Below are positions 1-11,787 of a DNA stretch of 64,000 nt, piece by piece. The stretch covers positions 2,728,001-2,792,000 of the forward strand of contig BSBN01001251.1 of the NCBI GenBank assembly GCA_027924645.1. The letters are read 5' to 3'. The notes beneath the pieces were generated by a model. The model did no database searches. It was not told the origin of the DNA and saw only the letters and a program-made list of their open reading frames with translations. Positions within the stretch are counted from its first letter, which is position 1. The number at the start of each line of letters is the position of its first letter. Made by a program: the position numbers and the translations under genes. The DNA comes from Cunninghamia lanceolata (taxonomy: Eukaryota > Streptophyta > Pinopsida > Cupressales > Cupressaceae).

Positions 1-2
1 TG

Positions 3-395
3 TTTGGTGGAGCTATTAGTTGGATGAGTAAGTGACAACCTATGGTTGCTTTGTCCATGACAGAAGTAGAGTACATGGTAGAAACTCATGCTTGTAAGGA
101 AGCCATTTGGCTTAAGAGGTTGTGTTCAGACATTGGTTTTGATGCAGGATAGATTACTATCTGTTGTGACAGTCAGAGTGTGATTTGCTTAGCAAAGAAT
201 CCTACTTTCCATGCTAGAACAAAGCACATTGATGTTCAGTATCATTTTGTTCATCATATGGTAGAAGATGGGAAGGTGATATTGGAGAAGGTTGACACTT
301 TTAAGAATGATGCAAATGCATTGATGAAACCTATGGGCACAGATAAGTTCAAATGGTGTTCAGAGTCTATGGGCCTCTTGGCCCATAGCAGTTAA
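3..395 (+). pseudogene. Copia RNase H, 3' end of a polyprotein
   Basis: The frame reads as the C-terminal RNase H of a Ty1/copia polyprotein: a SWMSK segment, an EVEY motif near codon 23, a CCDSQS segment, then ARTKHIDVQYHFV, the usual Copia RNase H tail. Two in-frame stops (TGA at about codon 11, TAG at about codon 51) show it is dead. The upstream reverse transcriptase lies outside the window. A purine-rich tract and an LTR follow directly, as expected at the 3' end of such an element. Confidence 0.85.
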
Positions 396-430
396 ATATT
401 GTCATTCTATTAGCTCTTGCAAGGTGTTCG

Positions 431-443
431 ACAAGTGGGAGAA
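431..443 (+). other. Polypurine tract of the left-edge Copia
   Basis: The purine-rich stretch ACAAGTGGGAGAA lies immediately before TGTTGGGAG, the start of the LTR. In Copia elements this tract primes plus-strand synthesis. Confidence 0.65.
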
Positions 444-1526
444 TGTTGGGAGTTAAGGTGTCTCAACCTTTGCAAATTCCTAGCATATGATATTCATTTA
501 TGTATTTATTTATTTGCCTAATTTTGTATTTACTTGCACATCTTGTTTTGTCATTTAGTATGAGGTGGAATTGTGACATGTCATCCTACTTGTAATATGA
601 CTTGGATGGTCAAGTCAAACACATGAGAATCTAGGCATCCCATTTGAGGTGGCACTAGTATGTCATGTGTCGGCATCTTGCAGTATGTGGAAGGAGTTAT
701 TTTGTATGATGGAATCTATGACATGTAAGAGCCAAGTATAGAGATTCCTATGACAAGTGAAGAGAAGTGTCAAAAAGCATCTTTTCATGTGAGGAAGGCA
801 TCTTTGGGCACCCAAGTTGGGTTATGACATGTTGTAAGAGGAATATGCTATATTTAGTCTTGTATGACGGATTCTCTTACAACATTAAGTGTTATTATGT
901 TGGGCAGATTTTATGACAGCTGTAAGATGTGTAAGAGCATCTATCATAGCCTATTTTTAGCCTAGAGCGCTCCATCTTGGGAAGTCAAATCTGCCATGTA
1001 TGACAAATGTAATAGATTTGTATGCATGTTGGACAAGTGTCCTTGGGTGTGAGAAATGGGCCGTGTGGCCAAGATGGACGCCCACCTCTAGAAGCTTCTC
1101 AGTTATACCTTGTAACTCTATATAATCAGGTGCTTGGAGTAGTATTATGCATAGTGTTTGTACAGTTACTGTTATGCTTCCAAAATTACTCTAGAAATGA
1201 CATTTAAAGACTCTTGGAAGAACTTGCATTGCAAGTGTATTGTAAACCATTTCAGTTTTGATAATACATTGTGCAGGTTTTGGAGTGTGGGGTTTTTTAC
1301 CTAAAAAGGTTTTCCCCACGTACATCTTGCGTCACTTGCATTCTGTGTGTTGTTGTTTTAATCTCCATGTTATATGTTAACATAACTGTAATTGTAAGGA
1401 TCTAAAAATTTGCACTACTTTCCCCTCATTAGATTGGTGTTTGGAAGTGTTTCTGCATACCTTGCTTCCTTTCAATAATGATTTCATTTTTTTGAGTGCA
1501 CATTTGATGCAAGCTCTTAACTAACA
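444..1526 (+). mobile_element. 3' LTR of the left-edge Copia element
   Basis: The LTR starts with TGTTGGGAG right after the polypurine tract. Near its end is a segment with GGTTTTCCCCACGT, typical of U5 in plant Copia LTRs. The right boundary is uncertain: I placed it at an ACA just before a TGTTGAC, but it could lie up to 100 bases earlier. The paired 5' LTR is outside the window. Confidence 0.55.
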
Positions 1527-1546
1527 TGTTGACTCTTCCCATGACC

Positions 1547-2656
1547 TATTGCAAGTATGTGCCTAATTGGTGTTGTCATTGATGTCAACATATTCTTGTT
1601 CTCATTGGTTTCAACTGTACCCTATTCCATTACTTGTTTAGAAGACTTGTATGTTGAGGATATTGAGAAAATTAGCCTCTCCGGAAGAAATAAGTAACCC
1701 ATAGAGAAGTGCAGTATAGATAGTGAGTTGTATGCTGAAGAATAGTCTAGTAAATTGCTTCGTATTTGTTCCTTCTTGAAGATCATGGTCTATGGATTGG
1801 AAATAAGTTAGAGGTATGTCTGAGGATGCTACATTTTGGGTTTGAGCCATCCACATGAAGATCTGAGTGAGTTGTAATCACCAGAGTGAAGCCTACTTTT
1901 TCTGTAAGTTTAGTTGAGATAGGAAGACAGTATTTGGCTCTGCATTCCTCTGCAATAAAGTATTTTGCTATGTGGTTCTAGAGGGAAGTCTGGGATGATG
2001 ATAAGTGACTACAATTGCAATGGTTCATGGTTTGGTGGTACGCAAGCTATCTTTCTTTTATGATAGTTGAAGACAGTAAAGTTCATGTACTCTGGTGAGA
2101 AGATTCCTATGAATAAAATGGTTAAGGTTCGTGCAGTTTCTCCTAATGATTATAGCATGCTTGTGGATGTCTCCTAATCATGTTCCTATCTAGACTTTGG
2201 TTGCATTAAGAAATTGAGATGGTGTGTGAAGATTGCTCCCAGATAATGTAGTGTGTAACCAATCTTGGCCAACTTGGTTGATCCCAGTGATTGTGGTGAT
2301 CTCTAGAAGATTGTGGAAGCATGTTGTGGTGTAGAAGATCATGTTTGAGTCCCAACTAAGGCATAATGTGATCTACATTCCATTCCCTTTGCATGATGTT
2401 GCAATAGGTCAGGACCTATTTTGTAAATGTTTGTAATACCAACCCTGGAGATTGTTCCAATGGTTGATGCCGACCTTGATGATCATTCCAAGGTTGATGT
2501 AGTATACAAATACTTGTAGATGAGTCATGGAAAAGTTGTCCTTGAGCAAAAATGAGAATATATTAAGGTCCAAAGGCAGAGTAGAGAGGAGGTAGAGGAA
2601 AGAAGAGGAAGAGCAGAGTAGAGGAAGAGCAGGGTAGAGGAAGAGCAGAGCTGAGG
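1547..2656 (+). mobile_element. Decayed LTR of the Sirevirus-like Copia family
   Basis: The start (ATTGCAAGTATGTGCC, then a GTTGTCATTGATGTCAAC box) matches the LTR starts at 11788, 19072, 26235 and 32186. Similarity continues through the 'GAGGATATTGAGAAAATTAGCC' region and a degenerate TATA area near 2497 to a purine-rich stretch at about 2650. The usual 3' end (CTCAGTTGTC...CCAACA) is missing, so this is a truncated or rearranged LTR. The first bases are TATTG instead of TGTTG. Confidence 0.7.
2604..2651. repeat. Three tandem 16-bp purine units
   Basis: AGAGGAAGAGCAGAGT is repeated three times in a row with one or two changes. It sits in the purine-rich zone that other LTRs of this family also show downstream of the TATA box, near 27140 and 33130. 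Confidence 0.8.
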
Positions 2657-2883
2657 AATTGTTTATTCACAATAAAGAAAGGTGTTCATCATGGCAATGA
2701 ATTTGACAGTAATCCACCAGTAGGGTTTAATAGCCCTCAGGGTTTGACAGCCCTTATTGTAATCTTTCTAGGTTTAGGGTTGAGGCAGTGAGCCTGCTAG
2801 ACCTAGTTGTTCTTCTTGGCAGTAAGCCAGTATGTTTAGGCCCGTGGGATGACCAAGCCTGAACATCACTATTTCAAGATTGC

Positions 2884-3081
2884 ACCTTTGTTTGAAGGTA
2901 CCTTTGGACAAAGGTACCTTCGCACAAAGGTGCCTTCACACAAAGGTAGGACCTTTGTTCGAAGGTCCTTTTGGTTGCTTTAAAAAATAAAAATAAAACT
3001 CATAATCATCCACCTTCGAACAAAGGTCACTGAGTAAAAAAATAATAAAAAATGCATAACAAAAGACCTTTGTTCGAAGGT
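2884..3081. repeat. Cluster of palindromic 16-mers (ACCTTYG..CRAAGGT)
   Basis: Four 16-bp units lie end to end at 2884-2947. Each is framed by ACCTT or GCCTT and AAGGT. Three more lie at 2951-2966, 3012-3027 and 3066-3081. The core ACCTTTGTTCGAAGGT is an imperfect palindrome and occurs in both orientations. I found no coding potential here. Confidence 0.85.
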
Positions 3082-4150
3082 TATGAAGCTGACTATTTAT
3101 CTAAAAAAATTAAGTGAACTACATATATAAATAAGAGGTCAAATATTTTGTAAAAGTAAAAAATATATGTCCTAATTTATTCACATTTTTCAATTTTGGA
3201 AGTCTTTTAAAGACAAAATATTTGGTGGAGGTTTTGACTGAAATTTTTTGAAGGAGGAAATGAGAAATAAAGAAAAAGGCAAAATAAAGTTATGCGATCA
3301 TATTTTGCAAAAAAGGAACAAAAATTATCTCAAGAAAGGACACAAAGATATTTTTAAAAAAAGAAGGTATGTATTTTTTAATTTGTATAAAAATGTTTCA
3401 AAAATATTAGATTCCTACATGTTCTAAATAGTTTTCAATAGTCTAGAATTAGATTAAAAAATATAGTTTTGAATATAGTTTGTAGTTTTAGATTTAATTT
3501 TAAACTAGAATTAGATTCTTACATGTTCGAAATTCATCTAAATTGTCTAGGTTAAATTCACTAGATTCCCTAGCTTCTCTCTAGGGTTTGTAGATCTCTT
3601 TCCAATAGTTCCTCAAATCTAGGGTTTGAGTATAGTATCTAATTTTAGATTTAATTTTAATACAAATTTGATTCCTACATGTTCTACATTCATCTAAATT
3701 TCTAAACCTAGCAACCACCACAAAGAGATATCCATGCAATTTTTTTTGTCATAGGTAAATCACCTACAAAATCTCACTATATTTTCACATGTGATAGTAT
3801 TTGGATTTGAAGTGGTTGATATAGTCCTAGTTTCCAATTACTCAAGCCTTAATAGAATCTCACCTCAAGTACAATATTAAACATAATTAGCCTCATCAGG
3901 TCTAATTAATGTAATACTACAAATTATTTATATGGTTTAGTGTCCCCAAAGTTCCCATCCACCTTAGGGGTACAACACCTCAATAAGATTAATCTCTTCT
4001 CTTTTAGAATGCATAACAAACCCAAATTAAAGAGAACTATTCTTCAAATGAAAAATTAGTCTTATGAACAAATCATATTTCAAGTACCTTCTTCAATCTA
4101 CTAATATATAGTCTCAAAAATCCTCTTTATAAAAATAATCTCTCACATAT
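3082..4150. other. A/T-rich stretch without recognisable genes
   Basis: No credible ORF was found. Between about 3410 and 3700 a phrase like GATTCCTACATGTTCTACATTCATCTAAAT recurs three times in degenerate form, and a similar phrase reappears near 9480-9535. The two regions may therefore be parts of one older element split by later insertions. Confidence 0.5.
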
Positions 4151-4159
4151 ATACAAGTT

Positions 4160-4400
4160 TATGACTAAGTGGAATTGTTCAAGAAACAATGTCTGCTTGT
4201 AACACGTGGTGTGCTTTCTCAACCTTATATTGATCTTGTAAGCTCATTGTAATGGTCAATGGTGCATTTAAGCAATGGTCTAGATTTAAGGTCAACAAAT
4301 AGTGCTTCCAATTTTTCACCAGTTGCACCAAAGCATAAATCTCAAATTCTGTGTAGTCACTATTCGATCTAATATTCATTGTCTAGTAAAATGATTTTCC
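4160..4400 (-). pseudogene. Relic of a Ty3/gypsy RNase H
   Basis: On the minus strand the translation contains YTEFEIYALVQLVKNWKHYL followed by a DH. This matches the conserved Gypsy RNase H segment (YdkEfyAlv..l..WrhYL...DH). Only about 70 codons remain, with a stop just upstream, and the reverse transcriptase that should precede it is not seen. It is a fragment of an old Gypsy element. Confidence 0.5.
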
Positions 4401-4498
4401 TACTACTTTCATCACATCCTTGTCAATCTATGGATAAGAAAATCAAATAGCCATTAGTACATAAAATGGTTCAACCTAAAGAAATAGGAAGATAAAAG

Positions 4499-5847
4499 TG
4501 TTGGAATTAGACCAGACAACTGAGAGGGGGGTGAATCAGTTGTCACACAAAATAAACTTTTTCTGCTTTTAACCTTCTTTATTAACTTACTTATCAGATT
4601 AATGATATAAATATTAAAGCATAGATCAACAACATATGAGCAAAAACATAATCAACACACTTGACACCAAGATTTTGATGTGGAAACTTGGTTAAGGGAA
4701 AAACCACGGTGGGGGTTAACCCACAACGATCTGTACCCTGTTAAAAGTACTTTAGAAAAATAGAAGGCACACGCCTTCAGGTGCACTACCTAGAGCTCAC
4801 TGCTCAAAAGAGAGGCTCATTGCCTACATAATTTATTTAGAACAGAAAGGATTAACTGAGAAATAGCATCTACTTCATGCCTGATTCAGTTTCAATGAAT
4901 GCTCACAAAACTTCTGCTTTGCCCCAAATTCTTCTTCACTAATTTTTTCACTCTACATTTCTCTCACTCCTTTTCTTCTTTGCTCTACTTCTGATCCTTT
5001 ATTTAGATTTAATCTATTTTTCTCAAGGATGATCTTTAACAACTCTTCAATAAGTATTTATACACTTCATCAACCTTGGACTGATCAACAAGGTTGGCTA
5101 AACTTAACGCAGATCTTTACACTTTCGGCCAAATATAGCTGAGACTTGAATCTTCCTCTACTAACACACTATGCTTCATAAAATGATCTTTAGATCATCC
5201 GCAACACGCTAGGAACATCCGGTCAGCCAAGACTGGGAAGAACATCAATTTCAAAGAGGAAATTTTCAATAATAAGCTCAAACTCCAATGTGGACCTCCA
5301 ACATAGTAGCCACACGATCCAAAGACCTCCATAAGCACATTGAATTCACTAATAACATCTACTCTAAACCAAATTACCAGAATCATTTGTATCTTCCTTC
5401 GGAACCTCAAGAACATTGTCTGCCATGACTGTCAAACTAAAAGGATGGCTTGCGGACCTCCAAACCACAAACCACTAGAGTTGATGATACACACTGACTT
5501 CCCAAACATGCCTTTAGATCCGCATATCATAATATTTCATTGTGGAGCAATCCGGACCAACTTACTATCACTCTGTCTCTTCTGAATACTGTAAGATCTG
5601 ATTCTACTCAGATGGCCATAACTTCTTCAAATCTTCATGCGGACTTCTCAATTCTTAACTGGAACAACCTCTAACAATCCTCTACATAGCCATAAGGTCC
5701 ACAAACATTGAGTCTTCATTAATTTTCTCAATATCCTCAACATTCCAGTCTCCTAAATAGGCAACAAAATAAGGCACAGTTGACACCAATGACAACAAGA
5801 ATATGTTGACATCAATGACAACACTGCTTAGACACATATTTGCAACA
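4499..5847 (-). mobile_element. Solo LTR, Sirevirus-like family, TSD AAAAG
   Basis: On the minus strand it begins TGTTGCAAATATGTG and ends CAGTTGTC...CCAACA, matching the LTRs at 11788 and 26235. It is flanked by a perfect 5-bp repeat, AAAAG, at 4494-4498 and 5848-5852. A TATA-like TATAAATA is present on the minus strand near 5060. With no internal region and an intact TSD, it arose by recombination between two LTRs. ORFs inside it are chance. Confidence 0.93.
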
Positions 5848-5852
5848 AAAAG

Positions 5853-6697
5853 CACTAAAAATATTGGACTTCATTTTTCATTAAATGAAATAGTCATGAC
5901 AATTTAGATTATCCAAAGTTGTATAGGTGGAATCAAATAGGTATATCACTATTTACATGCTCAAACCCTAATCAAGATATGATAGGAAAAGTTAAACAAG
6001 GATGAATAAAAACCTGAGGGTAAATCTAAAAGAAAAAGATAAAAGTGATAAATTAGATCTAAGAACTATAATTAAAATAAAGGACAAACCCTACTATAAA
6101 TTCCTAGGTCATGATGGAATGTTAGGTTCACCGATAAATGTAAAGGAAAATCATTTGAATATTACCATGTAGAATTGATACATCTAACAATTGTGTTACA
6201 CAAAATGAACCCCTAGTCAATGATCATAGTGTCTTATAAGAAGATGATTGGGGTCCATTAGACTTTATGTCTTATAGTTTTGGTGAGTAACATGTGGATC
6301 TTAAAAGGCTTATGGTATTCCATTATTATACATATGACCAAATAACATGATATTTCAATATGGACCCTTAAATAATGTGCTCTTGCATAGGAATGGAAAG
6401 AGTAGGAGTTCAATATAGTTTATACATGTATATAAACAATTTCAACAATATAGTTAAATAATACCTCCTCTAAGTGTTCAACAATTTCCTCGTGTATTTT
6501 TAGCTTAAAATTAGAATTTTGATCCAAGTATTAAAGACCTATCACATACTCTTAAAACATGAGTGTGTAGCACTTTATTCATAAGCCTCATTAAGGTTGT
6601 GAAAACTAAATTGAATTCTTGGTTGAATTTGATATTGAACCTTTGTTCTCTAGATCTCTAGAAAATCTTGTTACTTATTTTGTGACAAAACTCCTTC
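5853..6697. other. Unassigned A/T-rich sequence
   Basis: No convincing gene, RNA or repeat was recognised between the solo LTR and the next LTR element. Confidence 0.5.
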
Positions 6698-6702
6698 AAA
6701 TC

Positions 6703-7198
6703 TGTTGAAATTGCCCAGGATACTTTGCAACACTTGAATCACTCTCACAATATGGAAATCAATAATATGAGAAGAAATTGATGATATTGATGAACTTGAC
6801 AAGCATAAAATTATATTGATTTCACTTACAAATTTACATGAGAATGCCTCATTATATAGGCATGGAAGAGGCAATCCACCTTGCACATGGATTGACAAGT
6901 GCCCTGTGATGTGGCACAAACAAGTAGACAAGTGTCCTATAAGGTGTCAACCTTTGGATGACTTGGAATGTACAAACCAACAACCTTGTGTGATGAGTGT
7001 TGGATGACTACAAAGTGCCTTTTGAGGTGAGATGGAAAATCTTTCAACCTCAAAAGGTATGCACATGAGGTTTACCAAACAACCAGGTAACCTCTAACCT
7101 CTAAAAGATTGCACATTTAGTTAGACAAGATGTTGTCTAACCTCATCAACCTAAGTACACTTAAGCTTTAGTGAATAGATAAATTATCCACTCTAACA
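6703..7198 (-). repeat. 3' LTR of the compact element
   Basis: Forward-strand ends are TGTTGAAATTGCC and CACTCTAACA. It is nearly collinear with 8869-9366, with scattered substitutions and small indels. Confidence 0.9.
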
Positions 7199-7406
7199 CC
7201 CCCTCTTAAGTGATACTTGGGGAGATCACAAAAGTGCAATAGATACAAAGATATGGGTCCCAGCTACTAGGCCATGTTAGGTACCCATTTACAAAGTTTC
7301 TCATAAAGTGGAGTAAAGGAGAAAACCAAGTGGGAACAAAAATCCTCTCCAAAAGGAGAAACAAAATGCATGAAAAAGAAAACAAGTGAAAGACTTATAT
7401 CATTAC

Positions 7407-8294
7407 CCCCCTAGGACAACTTCTATCACATGTGTACAATATATTTCCCCAAAATCTAGGAGATACAAAGAGAGACTTGGAAGCCCCCCATAAGATATGC
7501 TACAGTGTGCGTAGATGCTTGATGAAGTATACTGAAGAGAATCCATGAACGTTGAACCACATTTCTCCCTTAGGAAGAAATCGAACCACAACAGTGTGCA
7601 AGTGATCTTCCCATTCTGGATAGGAACATACAGGAAGAAGTATGAAAGTCTCTAAATTCTACACAAGATTCAAAGATGTATATGATGCCCATAATTCCTT
7701 CGAAGAATGCTCAATAATCTCCAAGCCAATGCTGACGTGTGAAAAATGTTGAGATTCAGGTACAGGGACCATAGATGTATGGTGATAGCTGGACCTAGAA
7801 GAATTTGATACTACTATAGAGGATGTCAAAATACATGATGACGGAGTCGAATATGTGGACTCATAAATATCTACAAAATATGGTATGATAGAAGCTGATG
7901 TAGGCAAGGTAAGAGCAATCACATCTGAAGAAGACAAGGCTAATGCAACTTCACCAAAGTTGTCATCGAAAAGAAGACGAATGTCCTCAATGATGTCTCC
8001 CAAATCTGCAATTTGGGATTCTATGAAAATACATGAAATGTTAGGTAGATATGCATCCCAAAGCGGTGGATCTAGAAATACAAGATCAATGTCCTAGTGC
8101 AATGAATCACTAGAAGCCATGGAGATATCAACTCGAGATTTAGATTTAGCAACAGGTGTTTGGGGTTTTGTAATCAGACAGAGGATTTTGAAAGCAACAT
8201 GTGAGAAATAAGGACACATTGTGTCGGTGCATTTGATGTTGTAGGTGGGATATGGAGTATCCAAAGCAACATACATGATCAAAATCTAGTGTTG
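7407..8294 (-). pseudogene. Unknown ORF inside the compact LTR element
   Basis: One minus-strand frame runs about 295 codons, interrupted only by TAG stops (near 8294, 8094, 7659 and 7513) and without frameshifts. Visible segments include FLDPPLWDAYLPNISCIF, DIIEDIRLLFDDNFGE and HTVVVRFLPKGEMWF. No zinc knuckle, protease or reverse transcriptase motif is present, and I do not recognise the family. An ATTTCAG/GG just upstream (about 8305) could be a splice acceptor. A captured host gene fragment or a highly diverged gag are the obvious options; neither can be shown here. Confidence 0.5.
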
Positions 8295-8868
8295 ACACCC
8301 CTGAAATTATGAGATTTTCCCCTAATTAGGTGACCCCCCTAAATTTTGGCACTTTATAACTTAGTGTGTTTTACAAAATAGATATGACCAATGCATGGGA
8401 AATTGAAAACATGCACTTTTGCAAAAAAATCTACCAAGCAAAAGTTATTACAATAATAAATTCCTGTAAATATGGCCTATTTTAAAAAATTGCACTTGAA
8501 GAAGCAAAAACACACCTATAACCCTGAGGGAACCTAGCCTTCCAACTACTCATTAGGATAGACAAGAAATTAAGATTACAAAGGTTTGATATGTGAGGGG
8601 GAATTGACCTCCTACCAACCTGGGCCTCACCTTTCATCTTTGACAAGGGAAATACAAAGGTTTATTACAAACCAAAATTTAAAAATCTCCTTCAAAATTT
8701 GATTTTTCTAAAAAAATACTTTTTTTGCAAAAAATTGGGTTAGAGGCAAAAAAATCAATTTTTTTACAATGAAGCTCGATCCGTTTTGCTCCAAGACACA
8801 TTGACTTTCGCCTCACCTTTGAATTCCCTCAAATCAAAGAGCGTGTCTACAACATGGCTTTGATACCA

Positions 8869-9366
8869 TGTTGAAATTGCCAAGGATACTTTGCAACACT
8901 TGAATCACTCTCACAATATGGAAATCAATAATACGAGATAAGAAATCGCTGATATTGATGAACCTAATGAGCATAAACTTATATTGATCTCACTTAAAAA
9001 TTTACATGAGAATGCCTCATTATATAGGCATGGAAGAGGCAATCCACCTTGCATGTGGATTTACAAGTGTCCTGTGATGTGGTACAAACAAGTAGACAAG
9101 TGTCCTATAAGGTGTCATCCTTTGGATCACTTGGAATGTGTAAACCAACAACCTTGTGTGACAAGTGTTGGATGACTACAAAGTGCCTTTTGAGGTGAGA
9201 TGGAAAGTCTTCCAACCTCAAAAGGTATGCACATGAGGTTTACCAAACAACTAGGTAACCTCTAACCTCTAAAAGGTTGCACATTCAGTTAGACAAGATG
9301 TTGTCTAACCTCATCAACCTAAGTACACTTAAGCTATAGTGAATAGATAAATTATTCACTCTAACA
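8869..9366 (-). repeat. 5' LTR of the compact element
   Basis: Same sequence as 6703-7198 with scattered changes. It directly abuts the primer-binding site at 8856-8868, which fixes the element's orientation as minus. Confidence 0.9.
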
Positions 9367-9951
9367 AACTCTTCTCAAAGTTTAATTGTTTAAAAATTAT
9401 GTGTACAATGATTGCTAAGGTTCTCTAGATGTTTGTAACATAGTTCTATAATTTAATCCTTGAGATCACATACACTAGAAATTAGATTTAATTTTAATTT
9501 ACTAGAATTAGATTGGACTACATGTCTTACATTCATCTTTCATATATGCACATGGAGAAGTAATATATGCATGGAGTTGAGTAATATTTCTTTCCCACAT
9601 CATGGGCACCACATCTTGGACTCAATCAAGTGTATGTTATGTAAATAATTTAAAATGATATGCTTGAGTCACCTCAAACTATCTTTGTGCACCTAATTTA
9701 TGCTACCATTACATGCACCTGTACATATAGATCTACATGAGGAAAATGATGTTAGAATTTTACACCTGTTCAATTTTATAGTGATTTGGGAGTAAATGGA
9801 AAAACAATGCTATAATTTAAGATTATATTTAATATTATATAATATCTATAGAATGATAAAATATTAAAATGTTAAAACTTACATCTAGTTTTTAGAAAGT
9901 GAGTTTATATATACATCCCTTAAATATATTCTAAAATCTTCTTTCTTTTAT

Positions 9952-11610
9952 ATGATATGTGTAGGGGCTCAAAATATAGAAGTTGGAGTAGAAGTCGAAC
10001 CTAATTTAGATACTAGAGAAGAGGAGGCCCAACCACACATAGTTAATGTCAAGGAGGAGGCTCGACCACACATAGTCTATGTCAGGGAGGAGGCCCAACC
10101 ACACACAGTTGATGTCAGGGAGGAGGCCCAAACAAACTTTGATGTTGGAGAGGAGTCAGGATTGCTTCCTTTTATAGATATGCATATGAATCTAATTAAA
10201 GAGGTTAAGAGAAAAATTTCTTACAGAAATATAGATCATTTACTTGAAATGGATGTAAAGAAATTAAAATTTTATGTTCAACAACTTGCTCATGTTACTA
10301 AGAGGTTGTTAAGTAGAACTTCAAAGGAAATACTTGATAAGAATTTCAATCATTGTGATACACTTAGCCAAGCCCAACTATTATCAAGTATGCTTCTTCA
10401 TGACAAGCTAAAAGAGCCATTAAAATTGTTGGGTGTAGATTTCACAAAAAGAGGAGAAGAGACATAGAAAAAGACATTGTTCAAAATGTTATAAAAGGTT
10501 TGACTTTCATTGGCAAAAAGTCTCGATCAGTTAATAAGAGCATTTCAAGAAGAGTGATGTTGACATCTATTGTAAGCCCACAAATGCCAAGAAAATGCTA
10601 GATCTCTTCACTTTCGAAGGGAAATTGGCTTAAGTAGAAGGACACTAACAAGATATGTGAAAAGGAGAAAGGTTTTGGATGATAGTACTGCAAAAGGCAA
10701 TTGGGCAATGATGTGGATGGATCCTCATTTTGACAAGATTGAAGATGGTGTTAGGAAGTTGATCTCATATTTTTGGCATGATCATGCACGTCCTTCATCA
10801 GATAGTAGAGATGTTATCAAACACAGGATGGAGCCAAATGATTATGAACTGCATACAAAACATTGGTTAGACAAACACAACATGAGATGTATGTGACATT
10901 TTGTGATGCAGATCCTCATATAAAGATTGGGCAAACAATGTTTGAAATGTTAAGGCCATGGTATGTGAAGGCAAACAAAGTTTTTGAAATTTTTTTTTGT
11001 CATTACCATATTGAATTTGATCTTTACTATTAGGTGTTTCAAAACATTAGAGAAGAAAGTGATGGTGTTGAAAATACACCTCTTAAATGATTAAGTTAGT
11101 TCATAACATCCATCTTATGTGATAAATCTGATGACAATGCAGATGGCCCAATGAAATGTATAAAATGACTTTGTGAAACATGTAGAAATTTGGCTAAAAT
11201 TCCTTTGAGAATGAAGATACTGACATGATGAAGATGGTAAATTACAAGAGTTACAAGTACATAAAGTTTGAAACAAAATTTGGGAAAGAATCGACAAGGT
11301 TAGATTACATAGAAGAGGAACTACATATTGGAACATTTATGAAAAATTTCTATAAATTGATACAACCATACATACATCATGCATTTTTTGCTAAGTGGAA
11401 AGCAAAACAATTTTAGTTGTTGAGAGACACTTTCCCACATGGAACAATTTTATTAGTAGTGGACTTTGCAAAAAATTACTCTTTTACTCATCAAAAAGAG
11501 ATTCAAACATAGTATTATTATTCAGAACAGGTCACTATTATGGTGCATGTGTGTTATCGAGATGCACAATTAGATTTGGATGGTGTTGAGAGTATATATC
11601 TACAACTAGT
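9952..11610 (+). pseudogene. Transposase-like gene of unknown family, 5' part
   Basis: The first ORF (9952-10467) opens with four 11-residue repeats built on REEAQPHIVDV, followed by a lysine-rich region. Frameshifts near 10440 and 10600 lead into LHFRREIGLSRRTLTRYV, then HDHARPSSDSRDV, then HIKIGQTMFEMLRPWYVKA and a C.YH segment. Around 11462 comes DFAKNYSF followed by EIQ, then EQVTIMV. The order DFA.NY, then (in the distal part) SDGCASQF, then SGHGKGEHD resembles a DDE/RNase-H-fold transposase layout seen in uncharacterised proteins of plants and animals. Several stops and frameshifts make it a pseudogene. Element X interrupts it at 11610. The family assignment is inference from motif order. 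Confidence 0.6.
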
Positions 11611-11787
11611 TGTATACACCTAAAAATGGCTAAGTCAAATTATATAAATATTTTAATATTTATTTTAATTCTTATTCTCCTATCAATTAAATAAATATCC
11701 TAATTTATTTAAATGATTCACATCCCTCCAATAATTAAATAAAATCAATTTATTTAATTAAATTCCCTAATTCTTCTAATGTCTCAC
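11611..11787 (+). repeat. 5' LTR of X, first segment
   Basis: The first 177 bp of the 5' LTR are cut off by Copia A. They match 49465-49641 of the 3' LTR. The 3' LTR preserves the uninterrupted target site CTCAC at 49637-49641. Confidence 0.93.

Larger units (their letters stand above)
6703..9366 (-). mobile_element. Compact non-autonomous LTR element
   Basis: Two direct copies of about 497 bp (6703-7198 and 8869-9366) bound a 1.67 kb interior. Read on the minus strand, the 5' LTR (8869-9366) ends ...CAACA and is followed at once by a primer-binding site (8856-8868, TGGTATCAAAGCC, initiator-Met type). A purine tract (7199-7210, CTTAAGAGGGGG) precedes the 3' LTR. The flanks AAATC (6698-6702) and AACTC (9367-9371) look like a 5-bp TSD with one change. 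No gag or pol domain was found, so it must rely on another element's enzymes. Confidence 0.88.

Noticed and set aside
2884..3081. CRISPR-like array
   Set aside because: Units are adjacent or irregularly spaced palindromes without regular unique spacers, and the window is plant nuclear DNA.
4499..5847. Small ORFs on both strands inside the solo LTR, including 73 and 81 residues
   Set aside because: They fall within LTR sequence also present elsewhere in the window, with no conserved frame between copies.
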